The notes: generated by a model not told the origin, from the sequence alone. Shown: positions 53,001 through 61,472, counted from the first letter of the stretch. The stretch: 64,000 nt of DNA from Acidimicrobiia bacterium (GCA_023265025.1 JAHFUP010000011.1:29424-93423); one strand, 5' to 3'. Translations and numbers: made by a program.

Positions 53001-53687
53001 CCCGCGCTCACCGTCACCATCCCGGTGTGGAGCCGCACCGAGACGCTGGCGGCCATGGCTCAGCGCACGGTGGAACGCGTCTGGGAGGTGTCGAGGCTGC
53101 CGACGCAGGTGGTCGTCGTCGACAACGGGTCCCCGTTCCCGCGGGCGCTCCGGGCGGATGTGTTCCGGTACGGCACCAACCGCGGCGTGGCCACGGCCTG
53201 GAACGCCGGCATCGAGCTGGCCGAGGCCCCGGTGGTCGCCGTCCTCAACAGCGACTGCCTGGTGGAGCCGGGGTGGGACGAGGCGCTCTACGAGGCGGTC
53301 GCCGACGGGCGACGCATCGCCTTCCCGTACACCGACCACGGTGACGGCGTGGGGTTCCGCCGCCCGGACCAGGGCGGCACCGCCGGCTGGTGCTTCATGC
53401 TCAGCGCGGAGGTGTACCGGGAGGTGGGCCCGTTCGACGAGCAGTTCAGCCCGGCCTACGGCGAGGACACCGACTACTGGCACCGGGCCTGGGAGCTCGG
53501 GATCGAGCTGACGCCGGTGCCGGCGGCGCGGGTGACCCACGCCCGGCGGACCACCAGCCGGTCCGACCCCCACGTCGACCTGCTCCTCCAGGCCCACCGC
53601 TACAAGTACGCCTGGAAGCACGGCGTCGACCCCAACGCCGCGCCGCCGTACTACAACCGCAAGATCGTCGAGTATTTCGGTCGCTGA
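50067..53687 (+). CDS. Giant three-glycosyltransferase protein
   Basis: 1206 residues. Residues about 1-370 are a GT4-like GT-B enzyme (GMLFVGNFRHLPNREAVEFL, VNTVGWVPSVDPYVEHARVS, VVPLLHGAGVKGKVVESMMT, GTPVVTTRVGAEGL). Residues about 400-500 are the shared domain (VLVVSRGDDDLLAFDDRAGW, TAFWWLHHYEALAEHLDDRY). A first GT2 domain lies at about 640-880 (ISVLIATYDRPDLLAGCLEG, VVVDDGSPGDATAAV, VLFFDDDDRPAPDLLAEHL) and a second at about 970-1190 (LTVTIPVWSRTETLAAMAQR, VVAVLNSDCLVEPGWDEALY, AYGEDTDYWHRAWELG). A Pro/Ala linker separates the last two. Probably assembles several sugars of one repeat unit. Last gene of the plus-strand row; convergent with 53697. Confidence 0.85.
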   Translation: MKRSALVSQPRVPEPDRDRGSERVDTLMRFLLDDGWSVTFLAADETPDPRHTRRLRQLGIPTFAGYANAPDIVAAGQFDLALLAFWQPASRLMPILREQSPKTRVLIDSIDVHFLREARRQLGVEGALDAQYGGRMAAELNAYEAADGVLAVSAKETDLLADFLGPGRAHHLALGEGGARSTRPFEERRGMLFVGNFRHLPNREAVEFLCRDILPRMDPHLLAEHPLTVAGSSFDEKIHALIAGMPHVNTVGWVPSVDPYVEHARVSVVPLLHGAGVKGKVVESMMTGTPVVTTRVGAEGLDIVDGEHALVADGPADLAAAITRLLVEPDTWRHIADAGAAHAGASQDLGPVRERFHQVVDGLLARPRPTRAGDGFGHGRTRLEAYQGMTSRVRDVVGTVTGPGDVVLVVSRGDDDLLAFDDRAGWHFPQGPDGGWAGYHPADSDAAVRHLEALRDRGATHLVLPDTAFWWLHHYEALAEHLDDRYRRAHADDHVIVFDLRAGAGESAALELEVPGTDWVVTVEANAVLPEGFVDAFLATADAIGAERAQPAHDAGPMAGPPVTERLRGCLGREVSEWLPIPVHARRAGAAPDGPVLLVDQTPIGLSGPIRTTRRAEVLDVFVAGADGPVRTVRGVRPPAPRISVLIATYDRPDLLAGCLEGFARQTVDRESFEIVVVDDGSPGDATAAVVDSFARRLPLVAARLDHAGRSAAKNLAVMLARADVVLFFDDDDRPAPDLLAEHLRAHALAPDEGAAVLGYTGWAPELTVTPLMRFLTDVDKVLFAYGNLSDGQQLDWRGFWEGRLSCKRSLLVDHGLHDQRLAYSIDVELGWRLARHGLRVVYCAAARSVMARSIDLDQFCARIEAKGRAAAGLASLHDDDGIRAYAKVDGAAERWAAARPTLASLAARARELEAGPLGPQRESELYGAYRELFAAYYAKGAAEALATPPAPPAPAPDAPGRVPARVFSAPRHRAAPPPALTVTIPVWSRTETLAAMAQRTVERVWEVSRLPTQVVVVDNGSPFPRALRADVFRYGTNRGVATAWNAGIELAEAPVVAVLNSDCLVEPGWDEALYEAVADGRRIAFPYTDHGDGVGFRRPDQGGTAGWCFMLSAEVYREVGPFDEQFSPAYGEDTDYWHRAWELGIELTPVPAARVTHARRTTSRSDPHVDLLLQAHRYKYAWKHGVDPNAAPPYYNRKIVEYFGR

Positions 53688-53696
53688 CCGCCGATG

Positions 53697-54809
53697 TCAG
53701 CCAACGATCCCCGCCTCGTCGCAGAACCGGCCGAGCACCATGTCCGAGCCGAAGCAGCGCCGGGCCAGCTCCCGGGCCGCGCCGGCGTGCGCGTCGTAGC
53801 GGTCGACGATGTCGGCGGCGCCGGCGACCGCCCCGGCCAGCGTCGAGAAGCCGACCAGCCCCATCCCCGCCCGCAACGTCTCGCTGAAGCCGGTCTCCTG
53901 CACCAGCGCCGGACGGCCCGATGCCAGGTACCGGACCGTGCGGTCACTGAACCAGCCGCTCCTCGTGTCGACGTAGACCCCCTGGGCCACGGAGAACTCG
54001 GCGCCCGAGCCCTGGACGTAGGACCGGAAGTCGAGCGGGTCGGCGGCCGCCGGCTTCGGGTCGACCAGCCGCCAGCCGTGCTCCACCAGCGCGGCGCGGT
54101 CGGCGGCATCACCCGGGTGGATGTCGAGCGCCAGCTCGAAGCGGTGCGACGAGTGGCGGGGCAGCTCGATGAAGCGGCGGAACTGGTGGACCTTGAGGCC
54201 GTACGTCCGACCGTCGAGCTCGAGGGGCCCGAACGGGCCGCGCCACGTGCCGACCGTCGTGAACCGGCCCGGATCGCCGACGGGCGTGACCGGCCAGTCG
54301 TCGAGCACCACCGGCTGGCGTACCGTCCGCCAATGGATGCCGGCGGTCGGGATGGCGCAGTCCGGCTCGCCGATGCGCTCGGCGATGGTGAAATGCAGGT
54401 CGTGGCCCTCGACCCGGGCGCCGGCGTTGCCGGCGGCATACCAGGCCTGGGTGAAGCCGGGGTCGATGTCGACCAGGACCCGCGACCGGAAGCGGGGGAA
54501 GAGCCTGGGGTGGGTCAGGTGGCCGCTGATGTTGACGAGGACGGCCGACGGCGCGATCGCCAGCAGGTCCTCCAGCGAGGGGCCGGCGAGGGCATCGTCG
54601 CCGTGCAGCAGGGTGGCGCGGTCCTCCAGCCCGAACTGGCCGACGACGGTCCGGAAGTAGCCGGCCCCGGCGGCCCGGGCGACCTCCTCCACGAACCACA
54701 CGTCGAGGCCCAGCCGCTGCAGCCCCCGCACCCAGCTCATCCGCACCCACGCCTCGCCGCCGCTACCCGCCTTGTTGGCCAGCGCGCCGCCGACGACGAC
54801 CGGCGTCAC
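53697..54809 (-). CDS. GT-B-like glycosyltransferase, paralogue A
   Basis: 370 residues. Same family as the N-terminal domain of the 45209 protein and as the next two genes. The N-terminal nucleotide-fold strand is VVVGGALANKAGSGGEAWVR; a central DIDPGFTQAWYAAGN and the C-terminal TRSGWFSDRTVRYLASGRPA followed by LVQETGFSETLRAG are the donor-binding half. The GTG start overlaps the stop of the 55969-54806 gene by four bases, so it is translationally coupled to it. Probably uses a nucleotide sugar; product unknown. Confidence 0.75.
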   Translation of the reverse strand: MTPVVVGGALANKAGSGGEAWVRMSWVRGLQRLGLDVWFVEEVARAAGAGYFRTVVGQFGLEDRATLLHGDDALAGPSLEDLLAIAPSAVLVNISGHLTHPRLFPRFRSRVLVDIDPGFTQAWYAAGNAGARVEGHDLHFTIAERIGEPDCAIPTAGIHWRTVRQPVVLDDWPVTPVGDPGRFTTVGTWRGPFGPLELDGRTYGLKVHQFRRFIELPRHSSHRFELALDIHPGDAADRAALVEHGWRLVDPKPAAADPLDFRSYVQGSGAEFSVAQGVYVDTRSGWFSDRTVRYLASGRPALVQETGFSETLRAGMGLVGFSTLAGAVAGAADIVDRYDAHAGAARELARRCFGSDMVLGRFCDEAGIVG

Positions 54810-55969
54810 GCCACACCGAGGCGGTCGAGCAGGCGGCCGAGCACCCGGTCGGATGCGAAATGCTCCTCGGCGATCGACCGGGCGGCGGCGGCGTGACGGC
54901 GGTAGTCGCCCACGATCTCGCCCACGCCGGCCACCGCCTGGGCGAGGGTGGAGAACACGAGCAGGCCCTCGCCCGCCGGCAGCAGACCATCCAGGCCGGT
55001 GTCCTGGGCCAGCACCGGGCGGCCGCTGGCCAGGTAGCAGATGCTGCGGTCGCTGAACCAGCCGCTACCGGACTGCACGTAGAGGTTCTTCGCCACCATC
55101 AGCTCGGCCGCCGAGCACCGGATGTAGTCCCGGTACCCCCAGGGGTCGGCGGCCACCACCAGGGGGTCGGCGATCGACCAGCCGTGCTCCGTCAGACTTC
55201 GCAGGTCGGCCGCGTCCGCGTCGTCGATGTCGAGGGCGACCTCGAAGCCCGCCCCGGACCGGGAGGGCAGCTCGACGAAGCGGCGGAACTCGTGCACCCG
55301 CAGGCCGTAGGTGCGGCCACCGTGCTCGATGGGCCCGAAGGGGCCGCGCCAGCTGCCGATGCTGGTGAACCGCCCGCCCGCCGGCGGTGGGACGGCCGGC
55401 CATTCGTCCAGCACCACCGGCTGCTTCGTCGTGATCCACTCGATGCCGGCGGTCGGGATCGTGCAGCCCGGCGCGCCGATGTTCTCGCCGATGGTGACGT
55501 GGTCGTCGTGGCCGGCGAAGACGTCGCTCAGCCCCAGGTCCTTCCACATCTGGCCGAAGCCGGGGTCGATGTCGAGGAACACCCGCCGGGGCGCGGCCTC
55601 CAGCAGCTGCGGGTCGTCGAGGAACCCCATGACATTGAGCAGGAACGCGGACCGGGACAGGTGGGCCAGCACCTCGGCGTCGCCCAGGCCGGCGACCTCC
55701 CGCCCGCCCGCGTACCGGATCGACCAGCGGTCACCGAGGCCGGAGCGGTCCATGACCTTCGCCAGGTAGCGGACGTTGGCCGACCGGCGAAACTCGGCCG
55801 GCGCCCCGGCCTCGTCGACGCACATGCCGGGCTCCAGGCGGTCGACGAACAGCACGTCCCAGCCGAGCCGGCGGAAGCCGAGCAGGTACTGGAGGAAGAC
55901 CCAGGCGTGACCGCCGCGGAAGGGCCGCTGGGCCAGCGAGCCGGCGATCGTGACCGCCGGCGCTGCCAT
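54806..55969 (-). CDS. GT-B-like glycosyltransferase, paralogue B
   Basis: 387 residues from ATG 55969, with TAGGCT six bases upstream (leaderless). Conserved family segments: AWVFLQYLLGFRRLGWDVLF, FLDIDPGFGQMWKDLGLSD, IGAPGCTIPTAGIEWITTKQ, SGSGWFSDRSICYLASGRPV and AQDTGLDGLLPAGEGLL. Closely related to its neighbour and to the divergent 55993 gene, so the three arose by local duplication. First gene of a two-gene minus-strand unit. Confidence 0.78.
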   Translation of the reverse strand: MAAPAVTIAGSLAQRPFRGGHAWVFLQYLLGFRRLGWDVLFVDRLEPGMCVDEAGAPAEFRRSANVRYLAKVMDRSGLGDRWSIRYAGGREVAGLGDAEVLAHLSRSAFLLNVMGFLDDPQLLEAAPRRVFLDIDPGFGQMWKDLGLSDVFAGHDDHVTIGENIGAPGCTIPTAGIEWITTKQPVVLDEWPAVPPPAGGRFTSIGSWRGPFGPIEHGGRTYGLRVHEFRRFVELPSRSGAGFEVALDIDDADAADLRSLTEHGWSIADPLVVAADPWGYRDYIRCSAAELMVAKNLYVQSGSGWFSDRSICYLASGRPVLAQDTGLDGLLPAGEGLLVFSTLAQAVAGVGEIVGDYRRHAAAARSIAEEHFASDRVLGRLLDRLGVA

Positions 55970-55992
55970 GCACCGAGCCTACCGACGGTGCC

Positions 55993-57114
55993 GTGAGCTC
56001 CCCCTCGGTCATCGTCAGCGGGATGATCGCGGCGACGCCCGGCCAGGGCGGCGCCACATGGGCCATCCTGCAGTACCTCCTCGGCTTGGGTGACATGGGG
56101 TGCGCGGTGCTGTTCGTGGAGCCGGTCGAGGACCTGTCGCCCGGTCGCGTCGCCTACTGCCGGGACGTCATGGCCCGCTTCGGCCTGGACGACCGCTGGG
56201 CGCTGGTGCAGCCCGGCCGCATCGAGACGGCCGGCATGTCCCGCACGGCACTGCGGGCCGCGGCCCACAGTGCCGACGTGCTGCTCAACGTTTCCGGCAT
56301 GCTGACCGACCCCGACGTCCTCGCCCACGTGCCCGTCCGGGTGTACCTGGACCTGGACCCCGCCTTCGTGCAGCTCTGGCACGCGGCCGAGGGCATCGAC
56401 ATGCGGTTCGACGGGCACACCCACTTCGTCACCGTGGCCGACGCCATCGGCTCCCCGGGCTGCGCCATCCCGACCTGCGGCCGCACCTGGATCCCGACCC
56501 TTCCTCCCGTGAGCCTCGCCCACTGGCCGGTCGCCGGGCACCTGATGCACGACGCGCTGACGACCGTCGCCCACTGGCGGGGCTACGGCTCGATCCAGCA
56601 CGCGGGCGTCCACTACGGCCAGAAGGCGCACTCGCTGCGGCCGCTCGTCGACCTACCCACCCGCACGCCGGAGCGGTTTCTTCTGGCCCTGGGGATCGAC
56701 CCTGCGGAGACCGGCGACATCGAGGCCCTCCGGACGCACGGCTGGAGCCTGGTCGACCCGGCGGCGGTCGCCGGATCCCCCGACGCCTACCGGGCATTCG
56801 TCCAGGGCTCGAAGGCCGAGCTCGGCATCGCCAAGAGCGGCTACGTCGTGTCCGGCTCGGGCTGGTTCAGCGACCGCAGCGCCTGCTACCTGGCCAGCGG
56901 CCGGCCGGTCATCGCCCAGGACACCGGCATCGGGCGGCGGCTCCCCACGGGGAAGGGCCTCTTCGCCTTCCGGGACGCCGACGACGTCGTGGCCGCCATC
57001 GAGGACCTGCGGGCCGACGAGGCCGGGCACCGCAGGGCGGCCCGCCAGATCGCCTGTGACCTGCTCGCCGCCGACGTGGTGCTGGGCGCGCTGCTCGACC
57101 GGGTGGCCGGCTGA
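55993..57114 (+). CDS. GT-B-like glycosyltransferase, paralogue C
   Basis: 373 residues from GTG 55993, divergent from paralogue B with 23 bases between the two start codons. Family segments: WAILQYLLGLGDMGCAVLFV, YLDLDPAFVQLWHAAEGID, IGSPGCAIPTCGRTWIPTLP and SGSGWFSDRSACYLASGRPV. The stop TGA overlaps the CTG start of the following kinase-like gene. Likely another sugar-adding enzyme of the locus. Confidence 0.78.
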   Translation: MSSPSVIVSGMIAATPGQGGATWAILQYLLGLGDMGCAVLFVEPVEDLSPGRVAYCRDVMARFGLDDRWALVQPGRIETAGMSRTALRAAAHSADVLLNVSGMLTDPDVLAHVPVRVYLDLDPAFVQLWHAAEGIDMRFDGHTHFVTVADAIGSPGCAIPTCGRTWIPTLPPVSLAHWPVAGHLMHDALTTVAHWRGYGSIQHAGVHYGQKAHSLRPLVDLPTRTPERFLLALGIDPAETGDIEALRTHGWSLVDPAAVAGSPDAYRAFVQGSKAELGIAKSGYVVSGSGWFSDRSACYLASGRPVIAQDTGIGRRLPTGKGLFAFRDADDVVAAIEDLRADEAGHRRAARQIACDLLAADVVLGALLDRVAG

Positions 57115-58025
57115 CGGACACCGAGCTCCTCGAGCTGCTCGGCCCCGCCTTCGAGGGCCGGCGCATCGCCGCGCTGTCGCGGCACCCGTACGCCTACGCC
57201 ACCAGCGCCCCGCTGGAGGAGGTCCTCGTCGACTTCGACGACGGCGGCACGACCACGCTGATCCTGAAGGACCTGGCTCGGGGGCGGCTGCTGGGCGACG
57301 CCGGCCACACGAAGCCGCAGTTCCTCCACCAGCCACGCAGGGAGATCGAAACCCACCGCCGGCTGCTGGCGCCCGCCGGCATCGGGCCCCGAAGCTACGA
57401 GACCTCGTCCGACCACGTGCTGGTCGTCGAGAAGGTGCCGGGCGTCGAGCTGTGGCAGGTCGGCGACCTGGTGGTCTGGGAGGGCGTGGCCCGCTGGCTG
57501 GCCGGCTTCCACGCCCGTTTCGCCGGCCGGGCGGACGAGGCCAGGACCGCGAATCCCTACCTCCTGCGCCACGACGCCGACTGGTTCCGCCGCTGGGGGC
57601 AACGGGCCGCCGGCGCGCTGGCGGCGGCGGACGATCCCCGGGCGGCTCGGCTCCTGCACTCACTCCGGCGCTACGACGAGGTCGTCGACCCGCTCGCCGC
57701 CCTGCCGGTCACCGTCGTCCACGGCGAGTTCTATCCCTCGAACGTGCTGGTCGACGGCGGGCGGGTGTGCCCGGTGGACTGGGAGATGTCGGCCACCGGC
57801 CCGGGTGCCGTCGACCTGGCCGCCCTCGTGGGCGGGTGGGACGCCGCCGCCCGGCACCGCCTCGTCGCCGCCTACGGCGCGGTCGACGAAGCCGACCTCG
57901 ACCGGGCCCGACTGCACCTGGCCCTGCAGTGGCTGGGCTGGTCGCCGGCGTGGCAGGCGCCGGCCCAGCACGCCCACGACTGGATCGGGGAGGCTGTCGA
58001 GATGACGGAACGGCTCGGCATATGA
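57111..58025 (+). CDS. Aminoglycoside phosphotransferase-family kinase, CTG start
   Basis: 304 residues. The N-lobe has the lysine strand TTTLILKDLARG; the C-lobe has the catalytic loop VVHGEFYPSNVLVDGGRVCP and the metal-binding VDWEMSATGPGAVDLAAL. The loop has HGE instead of the usual HGD, and the metal Asp is kept in VDWE, as in several APH/choline-kinase-like subfamilies. No ATG, GTG or TTG occurs in frame between the upstream region and residue 103, yet the N-lobe is intact. Translation must therefore start at the CTG of the CTGA overlap with paralogue C. Possible sugar or polyol kinase supplying the locus. Confidence 0.82.
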   Translation: MTDTELLELLGPAFEGRRIAALSRHPYAYATSAPLEEVLVDFDDGGTTTLILKDLARGRLLGDAGHTKPQFLHQPRREIETHRRLLAPAGIGPRSYETSSDHVLVVEKVPGVELWQVGDLVVWEGVARWLAGFHARFAGRADEARTANPYLLRHDADWFRRWGQRAAGALAAADDPRAARLLHSLRRYDEVVDPLAALPVTVVHGEFYPSNVLVDGGRVCPVDWEMSATGPGAVDLAALVGGWDAAARHRLVAAYGAVDEADLDRARLHLALQWLGWSPAWQAPAQHAHDWIGEAVEMTERLGI

Positions 58026-58729
58026 CCGATCAGGTGCTGATCGTGAACGCCGACGACTTCGGTGCGTCCGCCGGCGTGAACCGGGGCGTCGTCCGCGCCC
58101 GCGAGCACGGCATCGTGACCAGCGCGACGCTGATGGTGCGCGGGCCGGCGGCCCGGGAGGCCGGGGCGTACGCGCAGCGAGACCCGGCGTTCGACGTCGG
58201 CCTGCACTTCGATCTGGGCGAGTGGGAGTACCACGACGGCGAGTGGCACGCCCGCTACGAGGTCGTGGCCACCGACGACGCCGACGCGGTGGCGGCCGAG
58301 TTGGACCGCCAGCTAGAACTGTTCGAGCACCTGGTCGGGCGCCCCCCGAGTCATCTCGACTCTCACCAGCACGTGCACCGCGACCGCCCGGCCCAAGACC
58401 TGCTGATCCGGGCCGGGGCGCGGCTCGGCGTCCCCGTGCGCCAGTTCAACGACGCGGGTATCACCTACAGCGGCGAGTTCTACGGCCAGGACGGCAAGGG
58501 CACGCCCGTGCCCGAGGCCATCACGGTCGCCGCTCTGATGTCGTTGATCGAGTCGCTCCCGGCCGGTGTGACCGAGCTCGGCTGCCACCCTGGCCTCGAC
58601 GACGACCTGGAGACCACCTACCGCCACGAGCGGCCGCGGGAAGTCGCCGCGCTCTGCGACCCCAGGGTCCGGGCCGCGGTCGAGAGCTCCGGAGTCGTCC
58701 TCGCCTCCTTCGCCGACCTGCGCCGGTAG
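58022..58729 (+). CDS. YdjC/ChbG-family carbohydrate deacetylase
   Basis: 235 residues; ATG overlaps the kinase stop (ATGA). The family metal site is clear: N-terminal QVLIVNADDFGASAGVNRGV (Asp pair), SHLDSHQHVHRDRPAQDLLI (two His) and the later VTELGCHPGLDDD. Such enzymes remove N-acetyl groups from chito-oligosaccharide-like substrates. As last gene of the plus-strand unit it probably deacetylates an amino sugar made or used in this glycan locus. Confidence 0.88.
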   Translation: MTDQVLIVNADDFGASAGVNRGVVRAREHGIVTSATLMVRGPAAREAGAYAQRDPAFDVGLHFDLGEWEYHDGEWHARYEVVATDDADAVAAELDRQLELFEHLVGRPPSHLDSHQHVHRDRPAQDLLIRAGARLGVPVRQFNDAGITYSGEFYGQDGKGTPVPEAITVAALMSLIESLPAGVTELGCHPGLDDDLETTYRHERPREVAALCDPRVRAAVESSGVVLASFADLRR

Positions 58730-58744
58730 CGCTTCAGGCGCCGG

Positions 58745-59569
58745 TCACCGCCCTGGCGGAAGGGGCGGCGTCGGGGTGCACCCGGCCTCCTTGCCGAGTG
58801 CCCGCAGGCCGGCGAGGTCGCCCGGGTGGAACTCGGCCGGGCCCCGCTGCACGCCGAGCTCGGGGAACATGATCTGGTCGGACCGGGCCACGTGCCCCAG
58901 GCCGACGATGTGGCTGAGCTCATGGATGAAGACGCGGCCCCATGTGGTGCCGTCACCGAAACCGCTGCCCGGCCGCGTGCGGCCGTTGTCAGAGGCCACC
59001 GCATCGACGTTCACGATCAGCACGCCGCTCACGAATGTCTCCGCCGCGTCGAACGACCGCCCGCCGGCGGGGTTCGTCGGCTCCATCTGGTACTCGCCGC
59101 CGTGGGCCCAGACGATCAGGACCGGAGCCCACCGGGCGCCGTAGCGCTGAGGCTGGAAGATGAGGCGGTTGGTCGTCGCCGGCTCGTCGGTCGGCCCGTC
59201 GTTCACGAAAGAGAGGCCGGTCGCCGCCTCCACCTTGGTGATCGCGGCCTGGAGGTCGTCTAGGGCGCCGGCGGGGGCGAGGGCGGCGTTGACGACATAG
59301 CGGATGGGCTCGCACGGGTTAAACCGCACCGGGAGGCAGCCACCGCGGCGGGCCTCGAGGAAGGCGTAATCGATCGGCATCTCGACCCCGCTCCGCCGGC
59401 GCCCGTTGTACTCGGCGGCCAGGTGGTCGCGCACAGGACACTCCGCGGCGTCCCGGCTGTCGGCAGTGACGTCCTCGCCGGCGCCGGAGCCGCCGTTGCC
59501 CGACGATCCTCCGCAGGAGGCCAGCAGGCCGCTGGCGACGATCACGGCGAGCGCGACGACCCTTCGCAC
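58745..59569 (-). CDS. Lipoprotein metalloprotease (metzincin-like)
   Basis: 274 residues from GTG 59569 behind GGGGGAGGGG. The lipobox is LLASC, then a Gly/Ser linker. The catalytic part holds the extended zinc motif HELSHIVGLGH near residues 215-225, the metzincin pattern HExxHxxGxxH, with the downstream SDQIMFPELG as the Met-turn. The upstream CLPVRFNPCEPIRYVVNAAL and EAATGLSFVNDGPTDEP resemble matrixin-like actinobacterial proteins. Anchored outside the membrane; substrate unknown. Divergent from the lipoprotein gene at 59684 with a 114-bp shared promoter region. Confidence 0.83.
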   Translation of the reverse strand: MRRVVALAVIVASGLLASCGGSSGNGGSGAGEDVTADSRDAAECPVRDHLAAEYNGRRRSGVEMPIDYAFLEARRGGCLPVRFNPCEPIRYVVNAALAPAGALDDLQAAITKVEAATGLSFVNDGPTDEPATTNRLIFQPQRYGARWAPVLIVWAHGGEYQMEPTNPAGGRSFDAAETFVSGVLIVNVDAVASDNGRTRPGSGFGDGTTWGRVFIHELSHIVGLGHVARSDQIMFPELGVQRGPAEFHPGDLAGLRALGKEAGCTPTPPLPPGR

Positions 59570-59683
59570 CGTCCTGCACCCCTCCCCCGTCGACCGGGCA
59601 CGTCGATGGCGGACGGTACCACCGGCCGGGTCACAGCGACGGGCCGGCGCGTCCACGGCCGTCGGGGCGACTACCGTGCCCGG

Positions 59684-60526
59684 GTGCGCCGCGTCCGGGT
59701 GATCGTGACGATGTTGGTGATGACGGTCGCCGCCGCCGCGTGCGGGGGCGGCGGTGGCGGGACCGACGAGGAGATCGAGGGGGCGCCCGACACCACCCAG
59801 GGAACGACGGCCACCTCCGCACCCGTACCGACCACCTCCGTCGGGACGACCGTGCCGGGAACCAGCCTGACGCTGCGCATGACCGACCTGCGCCTGCTGA
59901 ACTCCGAGGAGTCCGACAATGGCCTGCGGGTCCTGCTGCCCGCCGGCGTGGCCAGCGCCTCGGTGACGGTCATGGGACTCCCCACCCCGAACCGGGTCAT
60001 CTCCGTCTGCCAGGCCACCGAGCTCGAGCGCCGGCTGAGCACGGCCGCCTGCCGCATGCCGGCCAACGGCGAGGCGGTGACGGTCACCCTGGGGTCCGCC
60101 GCCTCGGGGGTCGAGCTCGTCCAGGTCGGGGTCGCAGGCAGCGGCCCGGCGGCCAGCGTGACCAGCCTGGAGGAGGTCACCATCCGCTACTCGGCGTCCT
60201 CCCGCGAGGTCAACGTCCGGCTCCCCCAGATCGCGTCCGGCGAGGCGGGTGGCCGCCCCACCTTCGCCCTCGCGCCGGCGGGCCCGAACGGCAACTACCG
60301 GGCCACGCTGACGTGGTCGGTGATCCAGGTCTTCGGCGGCACGTCCAGCACCGCCCGAGTCGAGGTGGTGCAGGGAGGGAACACCGCGAACAACGCCGAG
60401 GGTGGCGGGCTCGACGTGCGTCTGAACGGCACCCTGCCGGCGCCGGCGGGCGAGGCGATCATCCGGGTAGGGAACATCGGGTCGGCTGCCATGGTCAGCC
60501 CGAAGCTGGCGCTGCTCCTCCCCTAG
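59684..60526 (+). CDS. Lipoprotein of unknown function
   Basis: 280 residues from GTG 59684, with TACCGT six bases upstream (leaderless). Signal sequence VRVIVTMLVMTVAAAACGGG with lipobox AAAC, then an acidic and Thr-rich linker. The folded part is beta-rich (SLTLRMTDLRLLNSEESDNG, VLLPAGVASASVTVMGLPTP, RATLTWSVIQVFGGTSSTAR) with one Cys pair. No family recognised. Divergent neighbour of the metalloprotease, with which it may share regulation. Confidence 0.7.
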   Translation: MRRVRVIVTMLVMTVAAAACGGGGGGTDEEIEGAPDTTQGTTATSAPVPTTSVGTTVPGTSLTLRMTDLRLLNSEESDNGLRVLLPAGVASASVTVMGLPTPNRVISVCQATELERRLSTAACRMPANGEAVTVTLGSAASGVELVQVGVAGSGPAASVTSLEEVTIRYSASSREVNVRLPQIASGEAGGRPTFALAPAGPNGNYRATLTWSVIQVFGGTSSTARVEVVQGGNTANNAEGGGLDVRLNGTLPAPAGEAIIRVGNIGSAAMVSPKLALLLP

Positions 60527-60888
60527 GCCGGACCGCGGGTCAGCCCCAGGGGTAGTGGCGGTGATGAAGATGACGGCGCCGGTGGAGCCCACTCCGGCAC
60601 GGACGTGTCGGAAGGACATAGGCGGCGACCAAGCCCGCGGCGACCAGCAGGATTGCCAAGATCACCAACTGCGGCCGAACCTCGTCAAAGGACGCCTGCG
60701 GCCATCCAGGCGAGGAAGCCCAGCCACGCCAGCACGATCACGCCGGCGAGGACGAGGACTAGCGAGTGGACTCGGCGGTCCGACGACTGACGGTGGACAC
60801 TCGGCTCCACGGGGACCTCACTCAGGGGACGCGTGCGGACAGTTGCTCACACGATATTACATCGGCGTATCTGATACCGACCAGCCGG
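60527..60888. other. Intergenic with possible remains of a small membrane protein
   Basis: On the minus strand two hydrophobic stretches in different frames (LAGVIVLAWLGFLAWMAAGV, then LVILAILLVAAGLVAAYVLP after a shift) could be the remains of a small two-helix membrane protein. There is no intact gene. Confidence 0.3.
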
Positions 60889-61359
60889 TCACGCCGGCAG
60901 CGGTTCCGCCGTCTCCAGGTCCCGGGCGCTGGCTTCGGCCATACCGTGGAGGGGCGACAGGAAGCGCCGGCCCGAGACGAGCTCCGAGCGGACGCGCACG
61001 AAGTGGCGACGGTCACCAGGGGCGGATGGGCGCAGGTGCAGCCGCTGCGCCCGTTCCAGATCCTCGGGCTCGGTGAGCACCGAGGAGGTCCCCTGGATCA
61101 GGACACTCCAGCCGCTCTCGAAGACCGGGTCGATGCGGTCGACTTCAAACCCGACGACGGCCTCGTCGAGGGCGACGGACAATTTCGTGCCGGGCGCCGT
61201 CCGGAAGACGACGTCGTCGTCGAGCAGCGCGAAATTGACCGGGAATGCGGCGGGAAGCGCCCCGATGCTCACCACGACGCGGCCGATCCTGCTGCGCCGG
61301 AGCAGCCTGAGGCACTGCCCGCGCGGGAGGACGATCAGGCCGGTGCGGTCCGTTTCCAT
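60889..61359 (-). CDS. Pyridoxamine 5'-phosphate oxidase-family flavin-binding protein
   Basis: 156 residues from ATG 61359 (GGAGGAGG eight bases upstream). Split-barrel FMN-binding fold: LPRGQCLRLLRRSRIGRVVV, IGALPAAFPVNFALLDDDVV, FRTAPGTKLSVALDEAVVGF and a C-terminal RLHLRPSAPGDRRHFVRVRS. This is the short stand-alone subgroup common in actinobacteria, related to F420- or FMN-dependent reductases and not to true PdxH. Ligand and role unknown. Confidence 0.85.
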   Translation of the reverse strand: METDRTGLIVLPRGQCLRLLRRSRIGRVVVSIGALPAAFPVNFALLDDDVVFRTAPGTKLSVALDEAVVGFEVDRIDPVFESGWSVLIQGTSSVLTEPEDLERAQRLHLRPSAPGDRRHFVRVRSELVSGRRFLSPLHGMAEASARDLETAEPLPA

Positions 61360-61472
61360 GCGCACATCCTCCTCCGTGGCCGTGCCGTTGCGGCAGGGCC
61401 AAAGGTCCATTTTCCGCGGCTGCTCCTGGATTCAGGCCGTTCGGCCCTAGAGCAACGGCGGTCGCCGGGACC

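Noticed and set aside
50334..53621. Open minus-strand frame of 1095 codons opposite the giant glycosyltransferase
   Set aside because: Antisense shadow in high-GC DNA; composition is Val/Gly/Arg/Asp-rich without domains, while the plus strand encodes clear GT domains.
58745..60619. Extension of the metalloprotease frame upstream to 60619
   Set aside because: The extra 350 residues run antisense to the 59684 lipoprotein; the signal sequence with lipobox starts at 59569.
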